Shown here: positions 1 to 10,900 of the stretch, piece by piece | How the letters are laid out: each line of letters opens with the position of its first letter | Position numbering within the stretch: the stretch's first letter is position 1 | Origin: Laccaria trichodermophora | Taxonomy: Eukaryota > Basidiomycota > Agaricomycetes > Agaricales > Hydnangiaceae | Length of the DNA: 64,000 nt | Assembly (NCBI GenBank): GCA_018417955.1 | Contig: JACTVC010000054.1 | Coordinates: 79,096 to 143,095, forward strand | Direction: 5' to 3' | The notes under the pieces: model-generated | What the model was told of the DNA's origin: nothing | What the model saw: only the letters and a program-made list of their open reading frames with translations | The model's database searches: none | Translations under genes and position numbers: made by a program

Positions 1-3000
1 GATAGATAACGTACCACACGGATTGCTGCATTCCAGTGAGCATATGAATAGCAGTCAAGATATTGAGAGAGTTGTTGGACAGAGTATGTAATATCGGGAC
101 GCGTGCTGATGGACAGGTAGAGCAGACATCCGACGAGGGAGCGGTATGGGAGTTTTTTGATGTCGTCTAACTCGACTTCTGACATATTTTTGTAGTTGGC
201 GCGTTGCAATTTTAATCCAGGGTCCATTGGTAATGTTGACGGTGAGGCGTTTCGTTGTCTGAATTGAGCTACAATTTTGTCGATTAAGGCTGTTTGAGAG
301 AGCATGACTGTTTTGTTAGGTCTGTCCCAGTCTACTGCTATGCCCACGACGAAGCGAACATTACCGAGATTGGATATTGTCCATGCTTCACGCATTTTGT
401 TTTTGAATCTCTCGTTCTCGTCTTTGTTGCTTGCGATGGACAGGAAGTCGTCGACATGTACGGCGCAGATGGTGGTGCCTGTGTCAGTGTTACAATAGTA
501 GATGCATGATTCGCAAGACAGATGGGTGAAGCCCCATGAGATCATTTTCTCATTCATCGTTATGTTCCAAATACGGCCACTTTGTTTCATCCCATATAGG
601 CCCCGCTGGATTTCCCATATCCAATCTTCCTTACCGGGTTCTTCGAACTCTTGGGGTTGCTCCATGTACTGGTACTCCTCCTCAGGAAGTAATCCGTAAA
701 GGAAGGCTGTCTTGATGTCTATCTGTTGGGCATCCCAATCGAGTGTTGCGGCTAAATGAAGAAGTATGTGCCAAGACTCCATGCGCGCGGTAGGTGAGGT
801 TGTTTTAGTATAGTCTCTTCCATAGATCTGCTCGCAGCCTTTGAATACAAGACAAACCTTCCAACGCATCGCTTTTCCAATCTCGTTGCGTTTGATTCTA
901 AAAACGGGCATTCCTTTTCGAATTTTCTTTCCCTGTGGGACGTCTGATCTGGGAATTAGCTTGTACACACCCATATCTTTGAGTGACTTGAGTTCATCGC
1001 GGTACCCTTCTTCCCATCGTTTAGCATCCGCTGAAGCTTTTGCATCATTCCAAGTCTTCGGCTCGTCCTCGAATTCCAGGGTCAATGGATCAATTTGAGG
1101 TAGTTCGGATATAGCGGAGAGGGCTCAATCAATGCGATCACCCTCGACATCATCAAGGTTCAGGGTCCCAAATATCTCCCTTAACTCCGCGATGGCGGCA
1201 TTTTCGACGATTTCTGGAGAGTTACGCGTTTCTTCCTCCCAGATGTCTTGGAGGGTTTTCTTGCGTTCAGCTCGAGTTTCACGAAGTCGAATTCCTGTGT
1301 CTATGGATTGTTGGATGGCAATTTCAGTGCGGGTCGGCTTGGGTTCATTGGCCTTTTCGGCAATACGCAATGAGCGCCTGATCTGAGCATCTTCTGTTGA
1401 ATTGGCCGCGCGTTGGGGATCATGGGTGTTATTGAGTTGTGAGAGATCATCTGGTAAGGTGTCTTCCTCTTCGTCATCTGACAAGATAGGAGCGGGTGTA
1501 GCATTTTGAAGGATTTCGTTTAGTGTCGATGGTATATCCTCAGTTTCAGGGAGGGAACACGTGTGTCCATCATGGCTTTCTAAAAAGCGTACATGATAAG
1601 AGCTTATTACCCTTTTAGATTCCCTATGGTAACACCTGTAAGTCTTCGCATTTGGATCGTAGCCTATAAGGGTGCATTCAATGGAGCGGTCAAAGACTTT
1701 TGGGTTGTGTTTGTTTTGTATGAGAACGAAGACTCGACATCCTATCTCACGCATGTAGGAGTAGTCTGGTTTTCGCCTGTAGTATTTTTCCCAAGGTGTT
1801 ATACCTCCTGGAAGTGAACATGTGAGAGTTTTGGAATGAAGATGTGCTGCTGTCAGATAGAATTCATCCCATAAATAGGGAGGGCAGTCGGCGTAAATGC
1901 GCATGGTTCGGGCTTTAGCCATGAGGGTCCGATGCATTCATTCTACACGTCCTATGTGAGCAGAAGTGTAGGGTGCCGTGAAGCGCTGCTCGATGCCACG
2001 GGACTTCAACCATTCGTTCATTTTGTCGCTTTTTAGCTCCCCTTGATCAGTGATGTAGGTACCAATTTTCTGACCGGTTTCAGATTCCCTAGCTAACTCC
2101 CATGCCTTTAGTTCTGGGAACGCATCATCCTTATTTTTTAAGGGAATCGACCACAATTGACTTGTGTAGTTGTCTACAATATCCATAACGTACTCATTTC
2201 CCATGCGAGATCTCAGGTGTTGGCCTGATAAATCAACCCACACCTTCTCCAACACCCTTGTAGCCTTATGCCCCGGCCCCTCCTTGCGTGTCTTTGGTAC
2301 TGGTGTCTTTGTCTGTTTTCCAAGCACACAGAACTCGCATTTAGGTGGGTTTGTGGGGGGAAAGTTGGCAGGCATACCTGGGATTAAGCCGTTCTTCGCC
2401 ATTTCTCGTACGGCTTGGTAGTTTGCATGACCAAGACGACGGTGCCATGTTTCGAGATCAGGCGCGTGAGATATAGTGAAGGCGTGTTCGGCGTGGGGAG
2501 ATAGAAGGTTGAGGGAATAGAGGTTTTTGGTGGGGAGGAGCGTGCCATGAGCAATTGTCGCACCGGAAGATTTGTTGGTGATCCAACAAGTAGCCTCGTC
2601 AAAATGGGCGACGGCTTGGCTATCACGCGCAAGTGTGCTAACCGAGATAAGCCTCACTGCTGCATTAGGAATGAATAGAACATTTTCTAAGATTATATGC
2701 GCTCCGCGCGCAATGCGTAGTTTGATATTGCCTAGTCCAATGGCGGTGACGGATGATCCACCTACGCCTTTAACGGACCGAGCTGCAATTGGACGAAGCG
2801 TGAGGAAGTCGCTTTGTTCTGGAGATATGTGAACGGTTGCTCCCGTGTTAATGTAGAAGGGAAGATCATCGAGAGAGAGGGGGGTGCGCTTGTTTTGTTG
2901 GAGTGGAGAAATTTCAGAGATGGCAGCAATGTCGACGGGTTTGGTGTGCTTCCTCCAGTCCAGTGATGTTGTAGGCTCCTCCTCAAGCGCTAACCAACCG

Positions 3001-4082
3001 CTCCATTCAATGTTCTCCAGGGAGTTGGGGAGTATAGATTCTGGGAGCTCCGATGCTAGACTGGCAAACTCAGTCTTTGCATTACTGGGAGCAGAGATGT
3101 CGGATGGGTCGACGTGAATGATGAAGGCTTTGCCCGTGGAGTCCTTCACGTTCACGGCGATTTTTCCGGTGTTGCTGTTAGACCTTGTAGCGTTGTTGGT
3201 ATTCCCTCGAGCTTTTTCGCGATCTCTCTTATGCGCATCTTTGGATTCCTGAATTGTTTTACCTGCCATTCCTCCTCCCGGGGAGATGCAGTACAAATCC
3301 ATGTGGCCCTCACGTTTGCAGTTACTGCAAATGGGGGTGCTGTAGGACTTCGTGCGAGCGGCAAGAACGACGTCGGATGTGGAAAATGGCTTTGTCGCGG
3401 AATGGAGGGTTTCTTCACTTTCTAGGTAGTGATGAATGTCCTTTGATGTATATTCTTTGTCCTTTGTCGACGCGCGTAAGTCACGTAGAATACTGGATCG
3501 GATATGGGGAAAGTCTTCAAGAGAGTTGATGACCGCAATGCAGCGGAATAAATCGGCTGTAAAATCCCCCATCGCAAACGCTTGATCTACGGCGTCGCAA
3601 ATTTCGCAGCACGTTTGAGGGAGTGGCGTACCTTTCTTGCACTTAATGTTAAGAGCGGTGCGCAAGAGGTCCACCTGCCGGACTGGTCCCTCGTTCTGGT
3701 GTCGCTCCCTTAGCGTGTCCCATGCTACTTTGGCCCCCTTTGCCATGTCCAATTCTGCTTCGTTGTCGTTGGAGACGTTCATTGCGATAGCCATGTATGC
3801 AAATCGGTCATTCTCTACCCAATTTTCGCATGCGCGAGGTTCGGAACTAGGAGAGGGTTTAGTCTTTTCCCCGAGTACGTAGCTGAGAAGACCATTGATA
3901 GCGAGGTAGTGTGTCATGTCTTTGTTCCATTTCTTGTAGTTAGATTTGAGTTTATCGAGTTTCTCGCTGGCAAAGACACTGTTTGGACGAGTAAGAGTAA
4001 TAGAGGGTCAAAGAGCGTCGGCTTTAAGAAGGGCTTCTTCGAGAGTTGGGCTTGACGCGGCGATGGATTCCTTCGGCGCCAT
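1..4082 (-). pseudogene. copia-1 Gag-Pol polyprotein, partial, with in-frame stops
   Basis: One continuous minus-strand frame starting at ATG 4082 encodes a copia Gag-Pol. Gag has a zinc-knuckle-like CSNCKREGHMDLYC motif. It is followed by a protease-like DLPFYINTGATVHIS segment, a GAG-pre-integrase HRRLGHANYQAVREMAKNG motif, the integrase core (KVWVDLSG, then YITDQGELKS), and reverse transcriptase with the HVDD form of the catalytic box (ICAVHVDDFL, around 440-480). The frame is broken by three in-frame TGA codons at 4008-4010, 1938-1940 and 1125-1127, but not by frameshifts. It stays open from 1124 to the window edge. The copy is therefore recent but inactive as it stands, unless the stops are assembly artefacts. 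Confidence 0.85.
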
Positions 4083-4203
4083 AGTGTGAGATAGACAAAG
4101 GCGGTTTGACGTGTTTAATTGACGCGTTCGTTACACGCTGATGTGACAAGATAAGATCTAGGGGGATTCTTCAGTCACTACACATGACTATAGGCCCATA
4201 ACC

Positions 4204-4483
4204 TGTAGAATTTAGACCCCTAGAGTAGATAGAAACAGATCTCAGTCTTGGTTACACGGACTGTATTAGTGATGTACCTAGAGTAGATAGAAACAGATCT
4301 AGGTACAGTAAGTAAGGGAAGTCTTAGATACGAGTAAGAGTGGCTCACCTCAGTCTCGGTTACACGGACTGAGGTGATTGTAAACTACAGGGGGGTTTAT
4401 ATAGTAAGTGCGAGTGGCTAAGGGGATAAAGGAAAAGGAAAATAAAGAGAACGAACAAAGGGAGTGTTCACGGTGTCGTGACA
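4204..4483 (-). repeat. 5' LTR of copia-1
   Basis: About 280 bp, starting TGTAG and ending GTGACA on the plus strand. Internally it repeats a short block, AGAGTAGATAGAAACAGATC, at about 4220 and 4271, and the block TCGGTTACACGGACTG also recurs as TTGGTTACACGGACTG. The copia-type primer-binding site abuts its left end. The right boundary was chosen by the TG/CA rule only, because the partner LTR is outside the window and the target duplication cannot be checked. Confidence 0.6.
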
Positions 4484-4861
4484 TCCAAACAGGTTGGTCA
4501 GGTTATCACCAACACAGAAGCCTAAACGCTCCAGGCGAGCCTCGTCGACATCATTGAGACTGCTTGACTCGCAAAACTCATGGAGCTCGCACTGCAGAAT
4601 TGCTGGCGATGATGGGGGATCCTCATCATGAGGGGCCGGGGGTGCATACTGAGGATGCATGGGTGGTGGCGGTGGATGTTGCCAGGGCATCATTCCACTG
4701 CCATAACCCATTGGAGGGGCATGTGGGTAATATCCAGGCATTGGCATTGGGTATGGTTGATACGGGTTGAACGGAGGCATGGGTTGTCTGTAGGTATGAG
4801 GAGCAGGTGCTGCGGCAGGAGCTGGGGGTGCAGGAGCAATACTTTACCATCCCCCACATAA

Positions 4862-5112
4862 TCCACATGGACTCCACTGGATTCCACTGGATTCCACTGG
4901 ATTCCACTGGACTGGACTGGACTGGACTGCCAATCACAAAACTGGACTCCACTGGACTCCCAGCACAAAACTGGACTCCACTGGACTCCACTGGACTGCA
5001 AGCACAAAACTGGACTGGACTGGACTGGACTGGACTGCAAATCACAAAACTGGACTGGACTGGACTCCACTGGACTCTCCCAACACAAAACTGGACTGGA
5101 CTGGACTGCCAC
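4862..5112. repeat. ACTGGACTCC satellite, left arm
   Basis: A tandem array of 5-bp ACTGG and 10-bp GGACTCCACT units, punctuated four or five times by a CAATCACAAAACTGGACT-like or CAGCACAAAACTGGACT-like spacer. It belongs to the TIR element and recurs inverted in its right arm. Apparent open frames through it on either strand are by-products of the repeat. Confidence 0.9.
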
Positions 5113-5220
5113 AGACCTAAGTTAATCCAGAATTCCTGAACTTAGACTTGAAAACAAAAAATAAAATTGAAGTATATTTATTAATTAAATTAATTAAATT
5201 TACATAGATTCTATGTTACA

Positions 5221-5420
5221 GAGGGGGGAGGGAGGGGGAAGGGAAAGGGAAAGGGAGGGGAAAGGGAAAGGGAGGGGAAAGGGAAAGGGAGGGGGAAGGG
5301 AAAGGGAGGGGGAAGAGAGGAATGAATAGAGGGGGGAGGGAGCAAGGAAGGGGGAAGGAAAGGGAGGGGGGGAGAGAGGAGCAAGGAAAGGGGGAGGGGG
5401 GAAAGGGGGAGAGAGTGAAG
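5221..5420. repeat. polypurine tract (GGGGAAGGGAAAGGGA repeats)
   Basis: About 200 bases that are almost pure G and A on the plus strand, built of GGGGAAGGGAAAGGGA-like units. It lies inside the TIR element between the A/T-rich spacer and the GTCGTC satellite. No coding function is likely. Mirror symmetry makes it a candidate for triplex (H-DNA) structure, which is inference only. Confidence 0.8.
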
Positions 5421-5449
5421 GGGCCTCGTCGCCGTTCAGCGCTGGCGGG

Positions 5450-5880
5450 CGCTCGTCGTTTTTCGGGTGTGGTGGGGGCGGCGTTTTCGTCGGCGCTCGT
5501 TCGTCGTCGTCGTCGCGTGTCGTCGGTCGCGTGTCGTCGTCCCGGCGTGTAGTCGTCGTCGTCGCGTGTCGTCGGTCGCGTGTCATCGTCGTCGCGTGTC
5601 GTCGGTCGCGTGTCATCGTCGTCGCGTGTCGTCGGTCGCGTGTCGTCGTCGTCGTGTGTCGTCGTCGTCGCATGTCGTCGTCGTCGCGGTCGCGTGTCGT
5701 GGTCGTGGTCGTGTGTCGTCGTCCCAGTGTGTAGTCGTCGTCGTCGTGTGTTGTCGTCCTCGCGCGTCGTCGTCGTCCTCGCATATCGTCGTCCTGGCCT
5801 GTCGTCGTCCTCGCGTGTCGTCGTCGTCGTGTGTTGTCGTCTTCGTGTCGTCGTTCTTGTGTGTCGTTGGTCTCCTCGTG
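5450..5880. repeat. GTCGTC-type satellite (about 27-bp higher-order unit)
   Basis: Tandem units of the kind GTCGTCGTCGCGTGTCGTCG followed by GTCGCGT, about 27 bp each. They become more degenerate to the right. Long open frames exist on both strands (Arg/Asp/Thr-rich on minus, Val/Ser/Arg-rich on plus) only because the repeat lacks stop codons. Part of the 4838-6657 element. Confidence 0.85.
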
Positions 5881-6019
5881 TGTTGTTTTTGTTGTTGCGT
5901 GCCGCTGGCGCCTGTCGTGGTGAGTACGGGGCATTGGGGTGGTGGGGCAGACATACCCTTGGCCCATGACGTTGACACGTCATGGGCGCCGTCCCTCGTT
6001 CTTGGCCTGTCCTTCCACG

Positions 6020-6140
6020 TTGGCGTGGGCATGGGCGTGGGCGGCGTTGGCGTGGGCGGCGTTGATGTGGGCGGCGTTGATGTGGGCGGCGTTAACGTGG
6101 GCGGAGTTGGCGTGGGCGGCGTTGGCGTGGGCAGTGATAG
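6020..6140. repeat. 18-bp GGCGTGGGCGGCGTT satellite
   Basis: Six or so tandem 18-bp units of the form GGCGTTGATGTGGGC with small variants. Internal to the TIR element. Noncoding. Confidence 0.8.
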
Positions 6141-6414
6141 AGGTGGTGGTGGTGGAAGGGAATGGGATGGTCACGGAGGTGTGACCATGCCGCAAACAGG
6201 AGACGTGACGATATGGCACGCCCTCAAGTAAGTCACGTGACCTCACCCCGCAGACTGAACAAAATCATAAATCCTTATTGCAGCTATCACTGACCCACAC
6301 TATATGTAAATTATAACCTTTCCTTTCATTTGATCATTAAAATGTAAGTTTATTGTATAGTCTATTTTCGCTTTTTTAGTAGTATTCATATATAATAATA
6401 ATAATATACTGGAA

Positions 6415-6640
6415 TGACTGGAATCCACTCCACTGGACTCTGACTGGACTCTGACTGGACTGGGACTGGACTCAGGAAAGTGGCTGGCAGTCCAGTGGGA
6501 GTCCAGTGGACTGGACTGGACTGGACTGGACTGGACTCCAGTGGACTGGGCATTCTGCCAGCCAATCTGGCCTGGTAAGAGGGCCACTGGAATCCACTGG
6601 AGTCCAGTGGAGTCCAGTGGAGTCCATATGGATTACGTGG
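6415..6640. repeat. ACTGG/CCAGT satellite, right arm
   Basis: The same pentanucleotide-based repeat as at 4862-5112, reversing orientation within the array and ending as CCAGTGGAGTCC units next to the right terminal inverted repeat. It acts as an extended imperfect inverted repeat with the left arm. Confidence 0.85.
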
Positions 6641-7675
6641 GGGATGGTAAAGACCTCGTGCAGGAGCCTCAGCTGCGGGAGCTTTTGGGACTTTCAGTGC
6701 TTGATCCGCTCTGAACAATGAATTGCCGAGGGGAATCTTGTCATACCCGCCGCCGCCTTGCTAAGATACTTCAGTTTTTGAGGAACATATGAAAAAAAAG
6801 ACTCACAATAGCAACAGCCCAATTGAGCTTTCTCGCCCTTGTCAATTCAAAGTGCAGCTTTCCCACTCTGTACTCAAAGCAAGCGATGTCGGGGTGTAGC
6901 ATACATAAACCTGGAGGGTACATATCATCAAGCTTCGCTACAATACCTTCAAGCACATCATCGAGTTTAGCCTGGTTGCCCCTTTACTATCAGTAGTTCA
7001 TGCTGGACAGGAGAGAGCAAATTACCTTTTTTAAAAGTGGGCACCTGTCATCGTCGGAGTCAATGTCCTTGTCTACTGGCATGGGGGCATGTGGTCCTTG
7101 AGCCTGCAAGAGAATCAGAACATTGAAGTAAACAAGAATAACAGAAAGAACTTACTGGAGGAGCAACACGAGCACTGGGCTCTGGCATCTGAAGGATGAC
7201 ATAGGCAGTCTTTTCCTTCTGCAACTTCGCATTGACTTGATTGACCATTGATTGAAGGCCTTGAGATGATGAGAGCGGTAGCTTCGGTGAATTGGCAGGC
7301 TTGAGAAAATGCCATTCAAATGAAGTCGTGACGAGGCATGGTGAAACGGTGCTGAGCTCCTGCGCAATGACGGCGAGGAAGGCTTCCCAATTCATGTTGA
7401 CCATCAAGTTGACAGGCCCCACTTTTCGAGGCTCGACCTTCTCAACCTTGGTTTTGCACTGCAATGTCCAGACTTTGCGATCAGGTTGTAAGACATGTAG
7501 AAGCATTTCGAAAGCTGTAAGGGGTGGCGTTTCGACCGCGGTGGGGATGGGCGCCTTCTGGCGTTTCGTAATGTGAGGCTGAGGAGTCAGTGTCAACGAT
7601 CATGACTGAGGTGTAGCAGGTGCAGGTGCGCGAGGAGTGGACTGAGTGGGGGGTATGTAAGGAATGATGTGAGGC

Positions 7676-7993
7676 TGTGAAGCGTTCACTCTGAACTTCT
7701 CGCATAGCTGAAGCCAAGAGGGAAGGAGGAGGCAAGAATGGGTGGATCTGGGATCAACACCCATGAGTGAGCAATGAGCAGTTACAAGATACTCAGCTAG
7801 CCCAACATGATTATGCATACTGTAGGAAGTACAGTTATACAAAGCACTACATGTAGTGCAAGAGGATGGCAAGACTGCTGACAAGGTGGTGGTTCAAGAC
7901 AAAAGATCAATATATTATGTAAGATATCCAAATCTAGCTATATACCACTGTTTGACTATGGCCTCTGGGCATTCCCTTCCAATCCTATATCAC
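7676..7993 (-). repeat. solo LTR, copy 1 of the 319-bp LTR family (inverted)
   Basis: The reverse-oriented copy of a 319-bp sequence found four times in the window (also 11652, 14568, 18961). In the forward sense it begins TGTGATATAGGATTGGAAGG and ends in GTGAAC...TTCACA. Here the last base is separated from the rest by the hAT insertion: the copy stops at ...TATATCAC (7993) and the missing A is found at 11544. The flanking pentamers (GAGGC at 7671, GACAC at 11545) do not match well, so it may be a rearranged copy rather than a simple solo LTR. Confidence 0.8.
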
Positions 7994-10900
7994 TAGTGTT
8001 CACCAAGGGTATGCTAACCCGCACGGGTTTTCAAGCCGGGTAGAGATGGGTAAGGGTGCGGGTTAGCAATCAAGTACCCGTGGCACAACCCGTACCCTTG
8101 CGGAGGGTTTTGGGGGGTTTCGGCACAACAGCACAGCAGCTGCATGTGCCGAAACAGAAATAGATACATGCCGACTTCCTATGTACAGTTTTAAAACCTT
8201 AAATCCACCCCCAATACACTCTCGCATACTCCAAAAAAGTTATCCTACACTGCTTAGCATGTTGGAATCCCCAGAACCTCCTGCAAAAAAATCTTCCTCA
8301 GGCAGAATCGTCAGTGCCACAAAACGAAAACTTACCACTCCGATTTCCACGTTTGTCAAGGCCATTCGCCCCAAAAAAAAGGTGAAGGTGACCGAGTCAT
8401 CTGATGTGGCATCTTCAGCCCAGGAGACTGGTGCAGTGCCTTTTCAGGAACAGCAAACTACGCCATCTGTAACTTCTCACTGCAGGGTTATTATTAGCGA
8501 CGAAGAAGATCAGGAGGAAGCTTCTCACCGTGGTCAAACCCTGGATCCCGACAACGATGTGATCATGATATCGGATGACGAAGAGATCACTGCTGAAAAG
8601 GAATTGGGTAAGTGACAAGATGTTGATGAGACTGGAAACTTACCGAAATTACCTTTGACCAGCACGCTTGTCCAAGGAATGGACCGCTGGTGTTTATGGG
8701 TTCTTCAAGCCTGATCCCATCATTGAGTATGCAAGCGGACGACGTGCTCACACCTTCATCTGTGTGGCCACTCACTGCCGTGGTGCCACGTGAAATGTCC
8801 GCCGCTTTCTTGACACTGGAGATGCGAAGTCCACCAGTAACCTCCAGAGGCACGCCGTGAAATGCTGGGGTGAAGAGAATGTCGACGCCGCTCGTGGACG
8901 TCCTGTTGATGAAATCCGTGAGGCAACAAAAGGTGTCTTGCCATCTGGATCAATCACAGCTGCATTTGAACGGAAGGGGAAAGGAAAAGTGAGCTACTCA
9001 CATCGTCAGCACACCCGAACGGAAACAAGGTATTTCTTTGACTCACCATGGATGAGAATGGTACTGAGAATGGACCAAACAGGGCCAAGATAGTTCGTTG
9101 GGTAGCTGAGAGTTCATGGCCATTGAATATCCTCAAGGATCGTGGGTTCCAGAGCTTGATGAAGACTGGACGCCCAGAGTACTGGCTCCCATCGCCAAGC
9201 ACTTCTTCACGCGATGTCAAGTTGGTGTTTGTGAAGACTCGAAATCGGGTTGCTAGAATTCTCCAGGTCAGTTGGCATAACAGTATTCAACATGTAGTCT
9301 CACCTGCTTCAAGGAACACCCGGGTGCCCTCAGCTTTGCTACCGACGCATGGTCTTCTCCCAACCATAAAGCCTACGTCGCAGTTACCGTCCACTTCGAG
9401 CAAGATGGCATTCTGATTTTGATGCTCCTCGACATCGTTGAGGTCCCTCGCTTGCACTCCGGTTTGAACCTAGCAAAGGCGTTCGCAAATATCCTAGAAG
9501 ACTTCAATATTTCGGACAAGGTAAGCATAGTTCTCTTATCATGAAGTATCAATCATACCTTGCTTCCAGGTCCTTGGTATTACATGCGACAACGCGTCCA
9601 ACAACGGCACGATGATCCTGGAGCTTTCAAACCTTGTTACCTCCTTTCCTGGTGAATCTAACCTAATCCGCTGCTTCAACCACGTCCTCAGCCTTGTCGC
9701 AAAGACCGCCATTCGTGTGTTTGACGTTCCAGAGGTTGAGAAAGATGCAGTGCTGGACAACGCGACTGCCGAGCTGCTGGAACTGGCAAAAAACATCGAC
9801 GTTGAAGAGCTCGATGCTCAGGCAGCAGGATTGGACGGTGATGGCGAAGGGGGGCAAGTGGACAGCACGGATGGCTGGGTCGATGAGCGCCTCGCGCTAT
9901 CAGATGTTGAGTGTGAGGAATTGGATGAAAGTGTCCTCCCGGTTAGGTTGCTACTTGTCAAGGTAAGTTCACTGTGTTTCAGACAGGGAAATTCAAAGAC
10001 TTACCATGAAGCTACAGCTCTGTAAACTCTCCTATGCGATCATTAACTTGACCACTCTGTTGCTGCACAAGTGGTTTTCGACCTTGAAGGACTTGAAACT
10101 CGACGAGTGCTCGATGCCACAAGATGTTTCCACATGCTGGAACTCGACCTACGACATGTTGAAGTTTGCAATTGACTATAGAAAGGCAATTGATAGACTT
10201 ACCAGTGACAAAAACCTTGGCCTTCGGCAGTACGAGCTCGACGACGATGAGTGGGAGATAGCGAAACAGCTGTCTTCATTGTTAATGGTGAGCTGAATCA
10301 ACAATCCATGAGACCGCTTACCAATCATCCTCCAGATATTCAAAGATGCAACTTTGTTCTTTTCGCGCTCGACACCCAACATCCCCACCATCCTTCCGGT
10401 GATGGACCATATCGATGAGTGGCTGACGACTGCCTCCGTTAACACAAAGCTTCCTACCTCGATTCACGCAGCTGCCAGCCTCTCAAAGAAAACCTTGAAC
10501 AGGTACTACGAACGTTCAGATTGCTCCAAGGTCTATCGCATCGCAATGGGTACATGTTTCAGTTCTATGCATACATTTCATTCATTCATTAGCTTCCCTT
10601 ATAGTTCTCGATCCACGTTGTAAACTCGAATACTTCAAAACGGCAAAATGGGAGCAAGAATGGATTGACGAAGCAGAACGGCTCACCAGGCAAGAGTACA
10701 ACAACTCCTACAAGGATCTCGAAGTTGAGGCTTCAGAACCAAGTGTAGTTCTTGCTGCTCAGGCCGAGAAGCGGGTAAGTACCTTCGTCATTGAAATTGA
10801 TAATACTGAACCCAGTTTTAGAGTACCTCGACATCGACCAACATGTTCGACACTCTTCCCGCATTCTCGGGAAGCGTGTCTTTTATCGACCGTGATGAAC

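Larger units (their letters stand above)
1..4483 (-). mobile_element. Ty1/copia LTR retrotransposon (copia-1), 3' part outside window
   Basis: A minus-strand copia element whose 5' end lies at the right. The 5' LTR is about 4204-4483, followed by a primer-binding site (GGTTATGGGCC, just below 4204), then Gag, integrase and reverse transcriptase reading down to base 1. RNase H and the 3' LTR would lie beyond the left edge. The inner LTR end (TG at 4204) is set by the binding site it shares with the second copia element near 61.2 kb. The outer end is less certain: 4483 fits the TG...CA rule, and 4457 is a second possibility. The element sits inside the coding frame of another minus-strand gene whose remains continue at 4484. 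Confidence 0.85.
4838..6657. mobile_element. non-autonomous TIR element filled with tandem repeats
   Basis: The two ends are inverted copies of about 50 bp. The left end reads CTTTACCATCCCCCACATAA from 4842, and the reverse complement at 6652 reads CTTTACCATCCCCCACGTAA, followed on both sides by ATGGACTCCACTGGA-type repeats. The flanks carry the same 10 bases, GTGCAGGAGC, at 4828-4837 and 6658-6667, a likely target-site duplication. The interior has no credible gene. It consists of ACTGGACTCC satellite, an A/T-rich spacer, a polypurine tract, GTCGTC-type satellite, an 18-bp GGCGTGGGC satellite, then ACTGG satellite in the opposite orientation. A 10-bp duplication suits Mutator-like elements, but the superfamily cannot be fixed from one copy. 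Confidence 0.75.
4484..7596 (-). pseudogene. multi-exon gene of an expanded Agaricomycete family, disrupted twice
   Basis: Exons on the minus strand with good splice sites: about 7596-7160 (ends APP, donor GTAAGT), a short acidic exon with DIDSDDDRCPLL at about 7105-7028, an exon with LCMLHPDIACFEYRVGKLHF at about 6990-6810, then GGGYDKIPLGNSLFRADQ at about 6765-6658. It continues after a 1.8-kb insertion as a Pro/Tyr/Met-rich stretch to 4484, where copia-1 cuts it. The pattern 'HPDI.CF.YRV..LHFEL.R.R...WA.AI' is typical of a repeated hypothetical family in mushroom genomes, usually found among transposons. Function is unknown. The true start is unclear because an in-frame TGA lies just upstream of 7596. 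Phase is kept across the 4838-6657 insertion if one copy of the 10-bp duplication is removed. Confidence 0.6.

Noticed and set aside
5200..6231. Open frames of about 255 codons on both strands, rich in Arg/Asp/Thr or Val/Ser/Arg
   Set aside because: They are produced by stop-free GTCGTC and polypurine tandem repeats within a TIR element; no domain, no codon bias, and overlapping on both strands.
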